Origin: JACQNR01 sp049515175
Lineage (GTDB): Bacteria > Acidobacteriota > Terriglobia > UBA7540
Direction: 5' to 3'
NCBI GenBank assembly: GCA_049515175.1
Contig: JBEKUI010000046.1
Location: forward strand, 1-21,121
DNA: 21,121 nucleotides
The position numbers and the translations under genes were made by a program. Below the pieces are notes generated by a model. That model saw only the letters and a program-made list of their open reading frames with translations, did not search any database and was not told the DNA's origin. Shown here piece by piece: positions 1 to 6,192 of this stretch (position 1 is its first letter; each line of letters opens with the position of its first letter).

Positions 1-251
1 AACTTGTCGCACAGGATTCGCCGGCTGCGGCGGGAGAGCGCGGCGAGCGCTTCGAGCGGGCTGGGGAAACTGTCGCCGACCTGCACCTCCCCGCTCATCA
101 TGGAAGAGACGGCGAGCAGGCCGAGGATTTCCTCGTCTTTGGGCTGATGCTCCAAAAAGTAAGAGCGGAAGCCGTCGGGATCGGTCGCCCCACTTTCCAG
201 AATGACTCGCAATTGTCCCTGGAAAAATTCCCGGATCTTCTTGTCGTCCAT
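1..251 (-). CDS. Partial unknown protein, N-terminal 83 residues
   Basis: This reading frame runs off the left edge of the window, so only the first 83 residues are visible. It starts at an ATG at 251 (MDDKKIREFF) and stays open to base 1. The visible part is mixed-charge and mostly helical in character, with no signal peptide, membrane segment or cysteine cluster. It includes acidic stretches such as HQPKDEEI and a basic SRRSRRIL. I do not recognise the family. The upstream bases contain only a weak GGGG near the start, so the start is probable rather than certain. It lies in the same direction as the zinc-ribbon gene and nrdJ and could be in their transcription unit, but a repeat-filled gap of 200 bases separates it from the zinc-ribbon gene. 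Confidence 0.6.
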   Translation of the reverse strand, partial: MDDKKIREFFQGQLRVILESGATDPDGFRSYFLEHQPKDEEILGLLAVSSMMSGEVQVGDSFPSPLEALAALSRRSRRILCDK

Positions 252-275
252 GGTGGCCCCATATTTCTTGGCTAG

Positions 276-334
276 CGCAGACCGTCGGGGTCTGCGGTTG
301 GCGCATCTTCTTGGCGCGGACCTGAAGGTTCGCG
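276..334. repeat. Composite two-hairpin intergenic repeat
   Basis: Two stem-loops separated by a 19-nt spacer. The first is 276-296: an 8-bp perfect stem (CGCAGACC/GGTCTGCG) with loop GTCGG. The second is 316-333: a 7-bp stem with one G.T pair (GCGGACC/GGTTCGC) and loop TGAA. The architecture matches the elements at 5532-5602 and 13823-13890, although the terminal TGTAGCG motif is only partly present here (CTAGCG). It lies between two minus-strand genes. Confidence 0.55.
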
Positions 335-344
335 GCATTCTCCC

Positions 345-436
345 TCACCCGGCCCCGCTCTGCGCGCTCACCCTCTCCCCGAGGGAGATGGTCGGTTTCC
401 GTCTCCCCTTCTTCCCTCTCCCTGCCGGAGAGGGGA
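345..436. repeat. CT/GA-rich palindromic intergenic repeat
   Basis: A second repeat-like unit directly after the 276-334 element. It has a 5-bp stem CTCCC (375-379)/GGGAG (383-387) and an 8-bp perfect stem CCCTCTCC (414-421)/GGAGAGGG (427-434) with loop CTGCC. CCCTCTCCC...GGGAGAGG motifs are common dispersed intergenic palindromes in bacterial genomes. No gene is visible between 252 and 451 apart from these repeats. Confidence 0.5.
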
Positions 437-451
437 GGATGGTGAGTTTTC

Positions 452-697
452 TTAGCACGTCTGATTGCAGACGCGCAGCGAGAGGTTGCGCAGGAATCCC
501 TCTTCGCCGAGTTCCTCTTTTTCCTGCAAGCAGGCGGGGCAGATCAGAATGATACTGGCCACGCGCTCGCCGGGAATGCGCTGCACGTCCCAGCCGTCCT
601 CGACGGCCACTTCGCCCACGGGAAGCTTGCTGTCGCAATACCAGCAATAGCCTTCGCCGGTCGAGGCGATAGCGTGAAGTGCTTCAGGAATGTTCAT
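452..697 (-). CDS. Small zinc-ribbon protein (81 aa)
   Basis: An 81-residue cytoplasmic protein. The start at 697 (MNIPEALHAI) is supported by a strong Shine-Dalgarno GGAGGGG seven bases upstream; an upstream in-frame ATG lies within or before this site and is unlikely to be used. Two knuckles, C18-x2-C21 (CWYC) and C53-x2-C56 (CPAC), form a typical four-cysteine zinc site, with two further cysteines near the C-terminus (C77, C81). The centre contains GWDVQR and GERVASIILICP, consistent with beta-strands of a ribbon fold. No catalytic motif is seen. It lies downstream of nrdJ in the same direction, with 242 bases between. Its function is unknown; a zinc-binding or regulatory role is an inference from the knuckles alone. 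Confidence 0.75.
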   Translation of the reverse strand: MNIPEALHAIASTGEGYCWYCDSKLPVGEVAVEDGWDVQRIPGERVASIILICPACLQEKEELGEEGFLRNLSLRVCNQTC

Positions 698-722
698 CAA
701 TTCTCCCCTCCAACAAAGCAAC

Positions 723-758
723 GGGCCGCCCGGAAGCGAGAGCGGCCCGCCGCTTTTT
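723..758. terminator. Hairpin with T-run; leader hairpin for the zinc-ribbon gene
   Basis: A perfect 7-bp stem GGGCCGC (723-729)/GCGGCCC (742-748) with a 12-nt loop, followed on the plus strand by GCCGC and T5 at 754-758. On the plus strand it looks like a terminator, but no plus-strand gene ends here. On the minus strand it forms a leader hairpin 26 bases upstream of the zinc-ribbon start, where it could act as an attenuator or 5' stabiliser. The role is uncertain. Confidence 0.4.
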
Positions 759-910
759 CACGCGCTCCGAATTTGACGTTTTCGTAGTCTGCAGCTTCCT
801 CTGCTCCCTGATCAGGCTGGCGCGTAGCATGTTCAGGTGCCAGGTTCGATCAACTCGTCGTTAACTTCCAGTGGCGCAGACATCATAAGAAAGCGTGATG
901 CTTGCTCCAC

Positions 911-934
911 CGGCGGTCACAGACCGCCGCTACA
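911..934. repeat. Solo half of the TGTAGCG hairpin repeat
   Basis: CGGCGGTC (911-918), loop ACA, GACCGCCG (922-929), followed by CTACA. It is nearly identical to the right half of the 5532-5602 element. It begins a few bases beyond the nrdJ stop codon on the minus strand, so it would fold at the 3' end of the nrdJ transcript. The rest of 759-939 shows no gene. Confidence 0.6.
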
Positions 935-939
935 ACTCA

Positions 940-3879
940 CTACGAACACCCGCTGGTCGAGCCACAGTTCATGCAGCGGTAGCAGCTTCCATTGCGGACC
1001 ATGATGGCGCCGCAATCGGAACAACTGGGTGCATCATCGCTGTTTTCGATGCCGGCGAGGCCCGGTTGGATTGCTCCGTTCGGATAGACCGTGGCATGTT
1101 GCGTCCCCTGGGCGAACTGGCCAGCGAGTTCCGTGGCCTTCTCCGCATCTCCGCCGTTGAGCGTGCCGACGCTGGAATCCTCCTGCGGCTGCGCATCCTT
1201 GGGCAGGAACTTGAGCGCCAGCCAGCGGAAGATGTAATCCATCACCGACTTCGCCATGCGGATGTCGGGATTGGGCGTCCAGCCGCTGGGCTCGAAGCGG
1301 GAATGGCTGAACTTGTCACAGAGCACTTTGAGCGGCACGCCGTACTGGAGCGCCAGCGAGATGGCGGTGGCGAAGGAATCCATCAGGCCCGAGACGGTCG
1401 AGCCTTCCTTGGCCATGGTGATGAAGATCTCGCCCGGCAGGCCGTCTTCGTAGAGCCCCACCGTGAGATAGCCCTCGTGCCCGCCCACGGAGAACTTGTG
1501 GGTGATGGCGCGGCGCTCGTCGGCCAGCTTGCGGCGGAGTGGTCGCGCCGCCGAGGGCGGTGGGGGGGGAGTCGGGATTCGGGAGTCGTGAGTCGGGCTG
1601 TCAGCCTTGGGCTTCCCTGTCACCTGTCCCCTGGCACCTGGCACCTGCTCTTTGGGTTTCGCGTCCGAGGTGTTGAGCGGCTGGCTGCGCTTCGACCCGT
1701 CGCGGTAGATGGCGATGGCCTTCAAGCCCAACCGCCACGCTTCGATGTAGGCATTGGCGACGTCCTCGACCGTGGCCTCATCTGGCATGTTCACGGTTTT
1801 TGAAATCGCGCCGGAGAGGAACGGCTGCACCGCTGCCATCATGCGCACGTGGCCCATGTAATGGATGGAGCGCCTGCCGTTGGCGGGTTTGAGCGAGCAA
1901 TCGAAGACGGCCAGGTGTTCCGGCTTCAGGTTGGGCGCGCCTTCGATGGTGCCGTGCTGGTCGATGTAGTTGACGATGTCGGAAGCCTGCTGCTCCGTGT
2001 AGCCGAGCCGCAGCAGCGACAGGGGGACAACGTTGTTGACGATCTTGATGAGGCCGCCGCCCACGAGCTTCTTGTACTTCACGAGGGCGAGATCCGGCTC
2101 GATGCCCGTCGTATCGCAGTCCATCATGAAGCCGATAGTGCCGGTGGGCGCAAGCACCGTGACCTGAGCGTTGCGGTAACCGAACTTCATGCCGCTCGCC
2201 AGGCAGTCGTCCCAGGTCTTCTTTACCGCCTCGAGCATCGGCTCCGGAACGTGGCGCGGGTTGATGTTCTGGGACGCCTGGCGGTGCATGGAAATCACGC
2301 CCAAAAACGAATCGCGGTTCACGCCGTAGCCCGCGCAGGGCTCGAGTTCAGAGGCGATGCGTGAGGATTGCAGGTACGCCTCCGCGTGCATCAGGGCGGT
2401 AATCGCGGCGGCACAGTCGCGGCCGGCGTCGGAGTCGTAGGGCAGGCCGCTCGCCATGAGCAGCGCGCCCAGGTTCGCGTAGCCGAGACCCAGCGGGCGG
2501 AAGTTGTGCGAGTTCGCGGCAATCTTCTCCGTCGGGTAGCTGGCGTTATCGACCAGGATCTCCTGGGCGGTGATGGTGATATCCACCGCCTGGCGGAACA
2601 ATTCCACATCAAACTTGCCATCCGGCGTCAAGAACTTCATCAAGTTGAGCGAGGCCAGGTTGCACGCCGAATCGTCCAGGAACATGTACTCGCTACACGG
2701 ATTCGAGGCGTTGATGGGGGCGGTGGCCTTCGAGGTGTGCCACTTGTTGACGGTGGAATGGAACTGCATGCCGGGGTCGCCGCACTGCCAGGCGGCCTCG
2801 GAGATCTTGTGCATCAGGTCGCGGGCGCGATAGCTCTTGGCGGACGTGTCATCGTGCACAAAATGCGTGGTCCAGTCGCGGTCCTCGACCACCGCTTTCA
2901 TGAACTCGTCGGTAACGCGCACGCTGTTGTTGGCGTTCTGAAAGAAGATGGAGCTGTAGGCTTCGCCGTCGAGCGAGGAATCGTAGCCAGCATCGACGAG
3001 CGTCCAGGCCTTGCGCTCTTCCTTGGCCTTGCATTCAATGAAATCGACGATATCGGGATGGTCGATATTGAGGATCACCATCTTCGCGGCGCGGCGCGTC
3101 TTGCCGCCGCTCTTGATCACCCCCGCGAACGCGTCGTAGCCCTTCATGAAAGAAAGGGGACCCGAGGCCTTGCCGCCTCCCGACAGTGGTTCCAATGCGG
3201 ACCGTAGAGGCGAGAGGTTCGTACCCGTGCCCGAACCCCACTTGAAGAGCATCCCTTCCGTTTTAGCCAGTGTCAGGATGCTTTCGAGGTTGTCTTGAAC
3301 GGAGTTAATGAAACAAGCGGAGCACTGGGGATGACGGTAGGCCTCGGTCTCCTTCTTGATGCCGCCCGTGGCGGGGTCGAAGTACCAGCTGCCGCCTTCC
3401 GACGAACGATGGTACTTGTGCCACAGGCCGCAGTTGAACCAAACCGGGGAATTGAAAGAAGCCTTTTGGCGGACCAGGAGATGGAGCAACTCATCGTGGA
3501 AGGCGCGGGCGTCCTCTTCGGTGCGGAAGTAGCCGCCCTCGATGCCCCACTGCGCGATCGTATCCGCGACGCGGCTGATGAGCTGCTTGACGCTCGACTC
3601 GCGCTCCGGCGTGCTGAGCTTGCCGTAAAAATACTTCGAGGCCACGATGTTGGTGGCCGTCTGCGACCAGTCCTTGGGAACCTCCACGTTGCGCTGCTCG
3701 AAGATCGTTTGCCCCTTCTCGTTCTGCAGCGCGGTAGTCCGGGATTCCCACTCGATATCATCAAAAGGATGAATGCCGGGTTTGGTAAAAAGGCGCTTTA
3801 CACTGATGCCCTTCTTGCTGGCCGTTTCTGCCGATGAAGCAATACTGGTCGTCGTGGAGACAACTTCTCGCTCCGCCAT
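940..3879 (-). CDS. nrdJ: Vitamin B12-dependent (class II) ribonucleotide reductase
   Basis: A 979-residue enzyme that reduces ribonucleotides to deoxyribonucleotides using adenosylcobalamin as radical source. The start at 3879 has GGAGG five bases upstream. The thiyl-radical motif N393-P-C395-S-E397 is intact. C406, eleven residues after C395, and C189 (in HPQCSACF) fit the redox pair seen in characterised class II enzymes. The finger-loop region APTGTIGFMMDCDTTGIEP is present. After the catalytic barrel (to about 732) comes a Pro/Lys-rich linker (about 735-785), a TSCPD domain (about 788-890) and a C-terminal zinc ribbon with cysteines 953, 956, 966, 969, 972 and 978, of which the last pair probably shuttles electrons. 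Part of the linker is encoded by heptamer tandem repeats (see the repeat at 1569-1650). It is complete and should be functional. Confidence 0.97.
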   Translation of the reverse strand: MAEREVVSTTTSIASSAETASKKGISVKRLFTKPGIHPFDDIEWESRTTALQNEKGQTIFEQRNVEVPKDWSQTATNIVASKYFYGKLSTPERESSVKQLISRVADTIAQWGIEGGYFRTEEDARAFHDELLHLLVRQKASFNSPVWFNCGLWHKYHRSSEGGSWYFDPATGGIKKETEAYRHPQCSACFINSVQDNLESILTLAKTEGMLFKWGSGTGTNLSPLRSALEPLSGGGKASGPLSFMKGYDAFAGVIKSGGKTRRAAKMVILNIDHPDIVDFIECKAKEERKAWTLVDAGYDSSLDGEAYSSIFFQNANNSVRVTDEFMKAVVEDRDWTTHFVHDDTSAKSYRARDLMHKISEAAWQCGDPGMQFHSTVNKWHTSKATAPINASNPCSEYMFLDDSACNLASLNLMKFLTPDGKFDVELFRQAVDITITAQEILVDNASYPTEKIAANSHNFRPLGLGYANLGALLMASGLPYDSDAGRDCAAAITALMHAEAYLQSSRIASELEPCAGYGVNRDSFLGVISMHRQASQNINPRHVPEPMLEAVKKTWDDCLASGMKFGYRNAQVTVLAPTGTIGFMMDCDTTGIEPDLALVKYKKLVGGGLIKIVNNVVPLSLLRLGYTEQQASDIVNYIDQHGTIEGAPNLKPEHLAVFDCSLKPANGRRSIHYMGHVRMMAAVQPFLSGAISKTVNMPDEATVEDVANAYIEAWRLGLKAIAIYRDGSKRSQPLNTSDAKPKEQVPGARGQVTGKPKADSPTHDSRIPTPPPPPSAARPLRRKLADERRAITHKFSVGGHEGYLTVGLYEDGLPGEIFITMAKEGSTVSGLMDSFATAISLALQYGVPLKVLCDKFSHSRFEPSGWTPNPDIRMAKSVMDYIFRWLALKFLPKDAQPQEDSSVGTLNGGDAEKATELAGQFAQGTQHATVYPNGAIQPGLAGIENSDDAPSCSDCGAIMVRNGSCYRCMNCGSTSGCS
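1569..1650. repeat. Two heptamer tandem arrays inside nrdJ
   Basis: On the plus strand, 1569-1596 reads as four 7-mers (GAGTCGG, GATTCGG, GAGTCGT, GAGTCGG) and 1616-1650 as five 7-mers (CCTGTCA, CCTGTCC, CCTGGCA, CCTGGCA, CCTGCTC). Both fall in the nrdJ linker (about residues 744-770) and are translated in frame although the unit is not a multiple of three. A related fragment, CAGGTGCCAGGT, lies outside the gene at 834-845. Confidence 0.8.
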
Positions 3880-4017
3880 TTCTTCCTCCGCTCGCTGGTG
3901 CTGGCGCTGGGCCCCCTAGGTTTGCGCGGATGGCACTCGCCGCCTTGACGTCGTCGAACTGCCTTGCCGATCTCCCCTTCCCGTCCTTCTGACCGGTTCC
4001 CGCAGCGTCTGGCAGTT

Positions 4018-4045
4018 ATTTAACCCCGAGATTCCGGCTTGTCAA
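4018..4045 (-). promoter_or_regulatory. Sigma-70-type promoter of nrdJ
   Basis: On the minus strand, a perfect -35 TTGACA (4045-4040), a 16-nt spacer and a -10 TTAAAT (4023-4018, four of six matches). It would give a leader of about 130 nt before nrdJ. A run of eight T (4069-4076 on the plus strand, an A-tract on the minus strand) lies upstream, where an UP-like element could act. Confidence 0.6.
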
Positions 4046-4082
4046 GAGGAAACTACTATACTTGGTGCTTTTTTTTCTGAGG

Positions 4083-4113
4083 CCACAAGATGTTGTGGAA
4101 AAGCTGTGGATAT
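4083..4113. promoter_or_regulatory. Pair of DnaA-box-like sites with palindrome upstream of nrdJ
   Basis: TGTGGAAAA (4094-4102) and TGTGGATAT (4105-4113) each match eight of nine positions of the DnaA box complement TGTGGATAA. They are direct repeats 11 bp apart, about 50-70 bp upstream of the nrdJ -35 hexamer. The first overlaps a perfect inverted repeat CCACAA (4083-4088)/TTGTGG (4093-4098). Binding by DnaA is an inference from the sequence match. Confidence 0.4.
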
Positions 4114-4120
4114 CGCCTGT

Positions 4121-4135
4121 GCCAGCCAGGCTGGC
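4121..4135 (-). terminator. Hairpin after the beta-propeller gene
   Basis: A perfect 7-bp inverted repeat GCCAGCC/GGCTGGC with a one-base centre, starting 26 bases beyond the stop of the minus-strand gene ending at 4161. There is no immediate T-run on the minus strand (a CTTTT follows about 17 nt later), so it is at best a weak terminator. Confidence 0.35.
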
Positions 4136-4160
4136 GGAGGGGGAACAATTCCTTCAAATC

Positions 4161-5165
4161 CTAGGGCTTGGCCTCAAAAACCCGCACTTCGGACTTTTGG
4201 TCATTGCGATGGGGGACGGCCAAATAGAGCCGGCTGTCGTCTTGAGCAAAGAAGGATGTCCTTGCCCCAGAGGTGGAGGGGATCTTCGCCACCATCCCAT
4301 AATGGTCGGGATCGCGCTGCTCAATGACACCGATGAAGCCTTCCCCGCCAGAAACATAGAGGCGTTTCCGAGCGCCGTCGTACCACAAATCATCGGCATC
4401 GCCGGGGCACTCGACGCGCGCCACGATCCTGCCCGAAGCCGAATCCAAGACTAAAAGCCCGGCGGGCTTCCGGCAAGCGACAACAAGTCGGTGATGGGGC
4501 TCGTCGAGAGCCATCGGGAAATTGGCGCTGCCCATGGTGAGCGGCCAGTGGTCGATCACTTCCCGCCGGATGCGGTCCACAACCGCGATGTGCCCGGCGT
4601 CCGGCACATTGACGAAAATCCGGGGACCGGATTCCTCCAGTTGAAAGGACTCCGGGTGCCCGTCCAGCTTGATCTCGCCCAGGCGCTTCCCTTCCAGCGC
4701 GTCCAAGATGACCAGCGCTCCGTCGCCGTAGCCGACGTAAACCTGCTTTGCCACCGCGTCATAGCGAATATTGTCGGCGTCATCGAGACCATCGACACTT
4801 CCCACTCGCCGCAGCGTCTGACCGTCGAAGATCGCCACCTGCCCGCCCTCAGCGTTCGCCACAAAGAGCCGCTGCGTATCGGGGACATAAAGCACGCCCT
4901 GCGGGTGATGCAGCCCCGGGATGGTCTGCAACCGCCGGTTCGCGCCGAGGTCCAGCACCTCGAGAGTATTGTTGCCAAGCGCCGCCATGAACAGCCGCTG
5001 CCCCTTCACGTCGATCCCGAAGTGGTCGATCCGCCCTTCCACGTTCGGCAGCGGCACGGTGTGTGTGAGGCGAAGAGGCGAAGGAGTTTGCGCGCAGAGC
5101 GACCCCAGCGCGCACAAGGTGGCGAGCGCCGCGCCGAAAAGGGTCTTCATGGCGATTCCCTTCAT
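4161..5165 (-). CDS. Secreted YVTN/YncE-like beta-propeller protein
   Basis: About 334 residues. A signal peptide is evident (KTLFGAALATLCALGSLCAQ), so the protein is exported. The mature part repeats four-stranded blade motifs typical of YVTN/YncE-type propellers: RLFMAALGNNTLEVLDL, QGVLYVPDTQRLFVAN, KQVYVGYGDGALVILD, RIFVNVPDAGHIAVVD, RLVVACRKPAGLLVLD and KRLYVSGGEGFIGVIE. The start is uncertain: GTG at 5174 sits too close to the AGGAGGG site, ATG at 5165 is 12 bases from it, and ATG at 5150 has its own AAGGGA and begins the signal peptide directly. Such propellers usually bind proteins or small ligands; the substrate cannot be read from the sequence. It lies 43 bases downstream of the truncated kinase and may use what was the kinase promoter. 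Confidence 0.8.
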   Translation of the reverse strand: MKGIAMKTLFGAALATLCALGSLCAQTPSPLRLTHTVPLPNVEGRIDHFGIDVKGQRLFMAALGNNTLEVLDLGANRRLQTIPGLHHPQGVLYVPDTQRLFVANAEGGQVAIFDGQTLRRVGSVDGLDDADNIRYDAVAKQVYVGYGDGALVILDALEGKRLGEIKLDGHPESFQLEESGPRIFVNVPDAGHIAVVDRIRREVIDHWPLTMGSANFPMALDEPHHRLVVACRKPAGLLVLDSASGRIVARVECPGDADDLWYDGARKRLYVSGGEGFIGVIEQRDPDHYGMVAKIPSTSGARTSFFAQDDSRLYLAVPHRNDQKSEVRVFEAKP

Positions 5166-5208
5166 CAAGTCCACATCCCTCCTGGTGATTTAGCGCGAGG
5201 ATTCCATT

Positions 5209-5442
5209 CTAACATCCAGTGAGAATTGGTGTGCGCGAGGGCGCTGAATTTGGTGCTCTACACGGGACGGCGGAACCTGAAATTCGTACGGGTGCAGCAA
5301 GCTGCGCCCCTGCGGTTTGCGGCAAGAATTTGAGCGCCACGAATCGGCCGAGCTTGACGTCCTCGGCCTTGTACACCACGCCCATCCCGCCGCCGCCGAG
5401 TTTATCTACTATCCTGTAGTGGGAAACGACTTTGCCAATCAT
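5209..5442 (-). pseudogene. Truncated Ser/Thr protein kinase, N-terminal remnant
   Basis: The first 41 or so residues are an unmistakable Hanks-type kinase start: IGKVVSHYRIVDKLGGGGMG (glycine loop), VVYKAEDVKLGR and VALKFLP with the ATP-binding lysine. After residue about 42 the similarity ends and the frame continues for about 35 residues of low-complexity sequence to a stop at 5209. The HRD and DFG motifs and all other kinase subdomains are missing. The intact kinase at 15505-17214 shows what a full-length relative looks like. An internal deletion that joined the kinase start to the DNA upstream of the beta-propeller gene is the simplest explanation. The fragment cannot be catalytically active. 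Confidence 0.8.
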
Positions 5443-5531
5443 GTACGGGGAGCCCGGCCTGAGGTGGACATCTTAGGGCGTGAGCTTCACTGTGTCGAAC
5501 GTTTTGCCGGCGCGAAAGCGGATCCACCTGC

Positions 5532-5602
5532 TGTAGCGGCGCTCCCTGAGCGCCGGAAGCTGTCGAGAAAATCAAGATCGGCGGTCAGAGACCGCCGCCA
5601 CA
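5532..5602. repeat. Composite two-hairpin TGTAGCG repeat
   Basis: Begins TGTAGCGGCG and ends CGCCGCCACA. Hairpin 1: CGGCGCTC (5537-5544), loop CCT, GAGCGCCG (5548-5555). Hairpin 2: CGGCGGTC (5579-5586), loop AGA, GACCGCCG (5590-5597). A 23-nt spacer separates them. Same plan as 13823-13890; its right half matches 911-934. A degenerate further copy (GGTCTGAAGGCCGCCGCTA) follows at about 5622-5640. Apart from these repeats, 5443-5714 has no supportable gene. Confidence 0.75.
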
Positions 5603-5714
5603 GCACGCATTGCTCCGAGACGGTCTGAAGGCCGCCGCTATGTCGGATCGAAGCCCCAACCCGCGACTGATTGGGCTTGTGGGATGGATTGGGCGTCTGC
5701 TAACATGGGTCAGA

Positions 5715-6128
5715 ATGGGACAGAAAGTCAGGGCAATACTCCTGCTGTTTCTCTTGTCAGGTCTGGGCGGGAGAAGTCTCGCGACGCTGGCCGTGCCTCC
5801 TGCCGGACGCGCCGACTGCTGCGCCTCGCCTGAACTCTGCCATCATATGAACTGTTCCATGCACGCCCGCCGGGCCGCCGCGCGGCCCTCTTGCCACGGC
5901 GAATCGCCTGCCGCGACTGAACCTGTCATGGCAAGCTGCGAGTGCTCGGTCTCATCCTCGCCCCTCGCGGCAAGCACGGCGACGGGCGAGGGTAGCTGCT
6001 TTCAACTGCCCGTCGAGCGCCCGCTGCCCCAACTGGCGGGGCGTATCCTGCCCGGCGTCGAGTTCCAGCCGCACGCCACAGCCGGCTACCCGGCCCGGCC
6101 TGAACTACCCCCAAGACACTCCTGCTGA
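5715..6128 (+). CDS. Secreted Cys/His/Met-rich small protein, probable metal binder
   Basis: A 137-residue protein with an N-terminal signal peptide (MGQKVRAILLLFLLSGLG). The mature part is rich in potential metal ligands: C35, C36, C42-H43-H44-M45, C47, M49, H50, C60-H61, M72, C75, C77, C95, H135 and the terminal C137. Clusters of this kind (CHHMNCSMH) resemble soft-metal, especially copper, binding sites, but I do not recognise a named family. ATG 5715 starts the signal peptide directly, though no good Shine-Dalgarno is present; in-frame ATGs at 5610 and 5640 lie in or next to repeat sequence and are less likely. The TonB receptor follows 64 bases downstream in the same direction, which suggests a shared transcript and a joint role in metal binding or uptake. 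The function is inferred. Confidence 0.7.
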   Translation: MGQKVRAILLLFLLSGLGGRSLATLAVPPAGRADCCASPELCHHMNCSMHARRAAARPSCHGESPAATEPVMASCECSVSSSPLAASTATGEGSCFQLPVERPLPQLAGRILPGVEFQPHATAGYPARPELPPRHSC

Positions 6129-6192
6129 CCATCCGCCATTGCACTTTCTTGAGGTTTAGCCGCGTGCTGAACCCATCAGCCGGAGGAGTCCA

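Noticed and set aside
276..436. CRISPR-like array from clustered hairpins
   Set aside because: The units differ in sequence and are palindromes with unequal spacing; there are no identical direct repeats or cas genes.
895..3837. Long plus-strand open frames opposite nrdJ (for example 895-1803, 2368-3207, 3295-3837)
   Set aside because: They are antisense to a complete, motif-intact ribonucleotide reductase; their translations show no domain and reflect high-G+C codon structure.
4083..4113. Replication origin
   Set aside because: Only two imperfect DnaA-box-like 9-mers are present, with no dnaA, dnaN or rpmH nearby; a promoter-proximal regulatory role fits better.
3880..4160. Cobalamin riboswitch or NrdR box upstream of nrdJ
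   Set aside because: I looked for a B12-box and for paired NrdR-type boxes (ACACWATATATWGTGT). The sequence around AAGTATAGTAGT does not align with the NrdR core and no B12-box is present.
4491..5222. Plus-strand frame of 243 codons opposite the beta-propeller gene
   Set aside because: The minus-strand frame has a signal peptide and repeated propeller blades; the opposite frame has neither domain nor ribosome-binding site.
5610..5714. Longer N-terminus for the Cys/His/Met-rich protein
   Set aside because: The extra 35 codons overlap or adjoin a degenerate repeat and would place the signal peptide internally.
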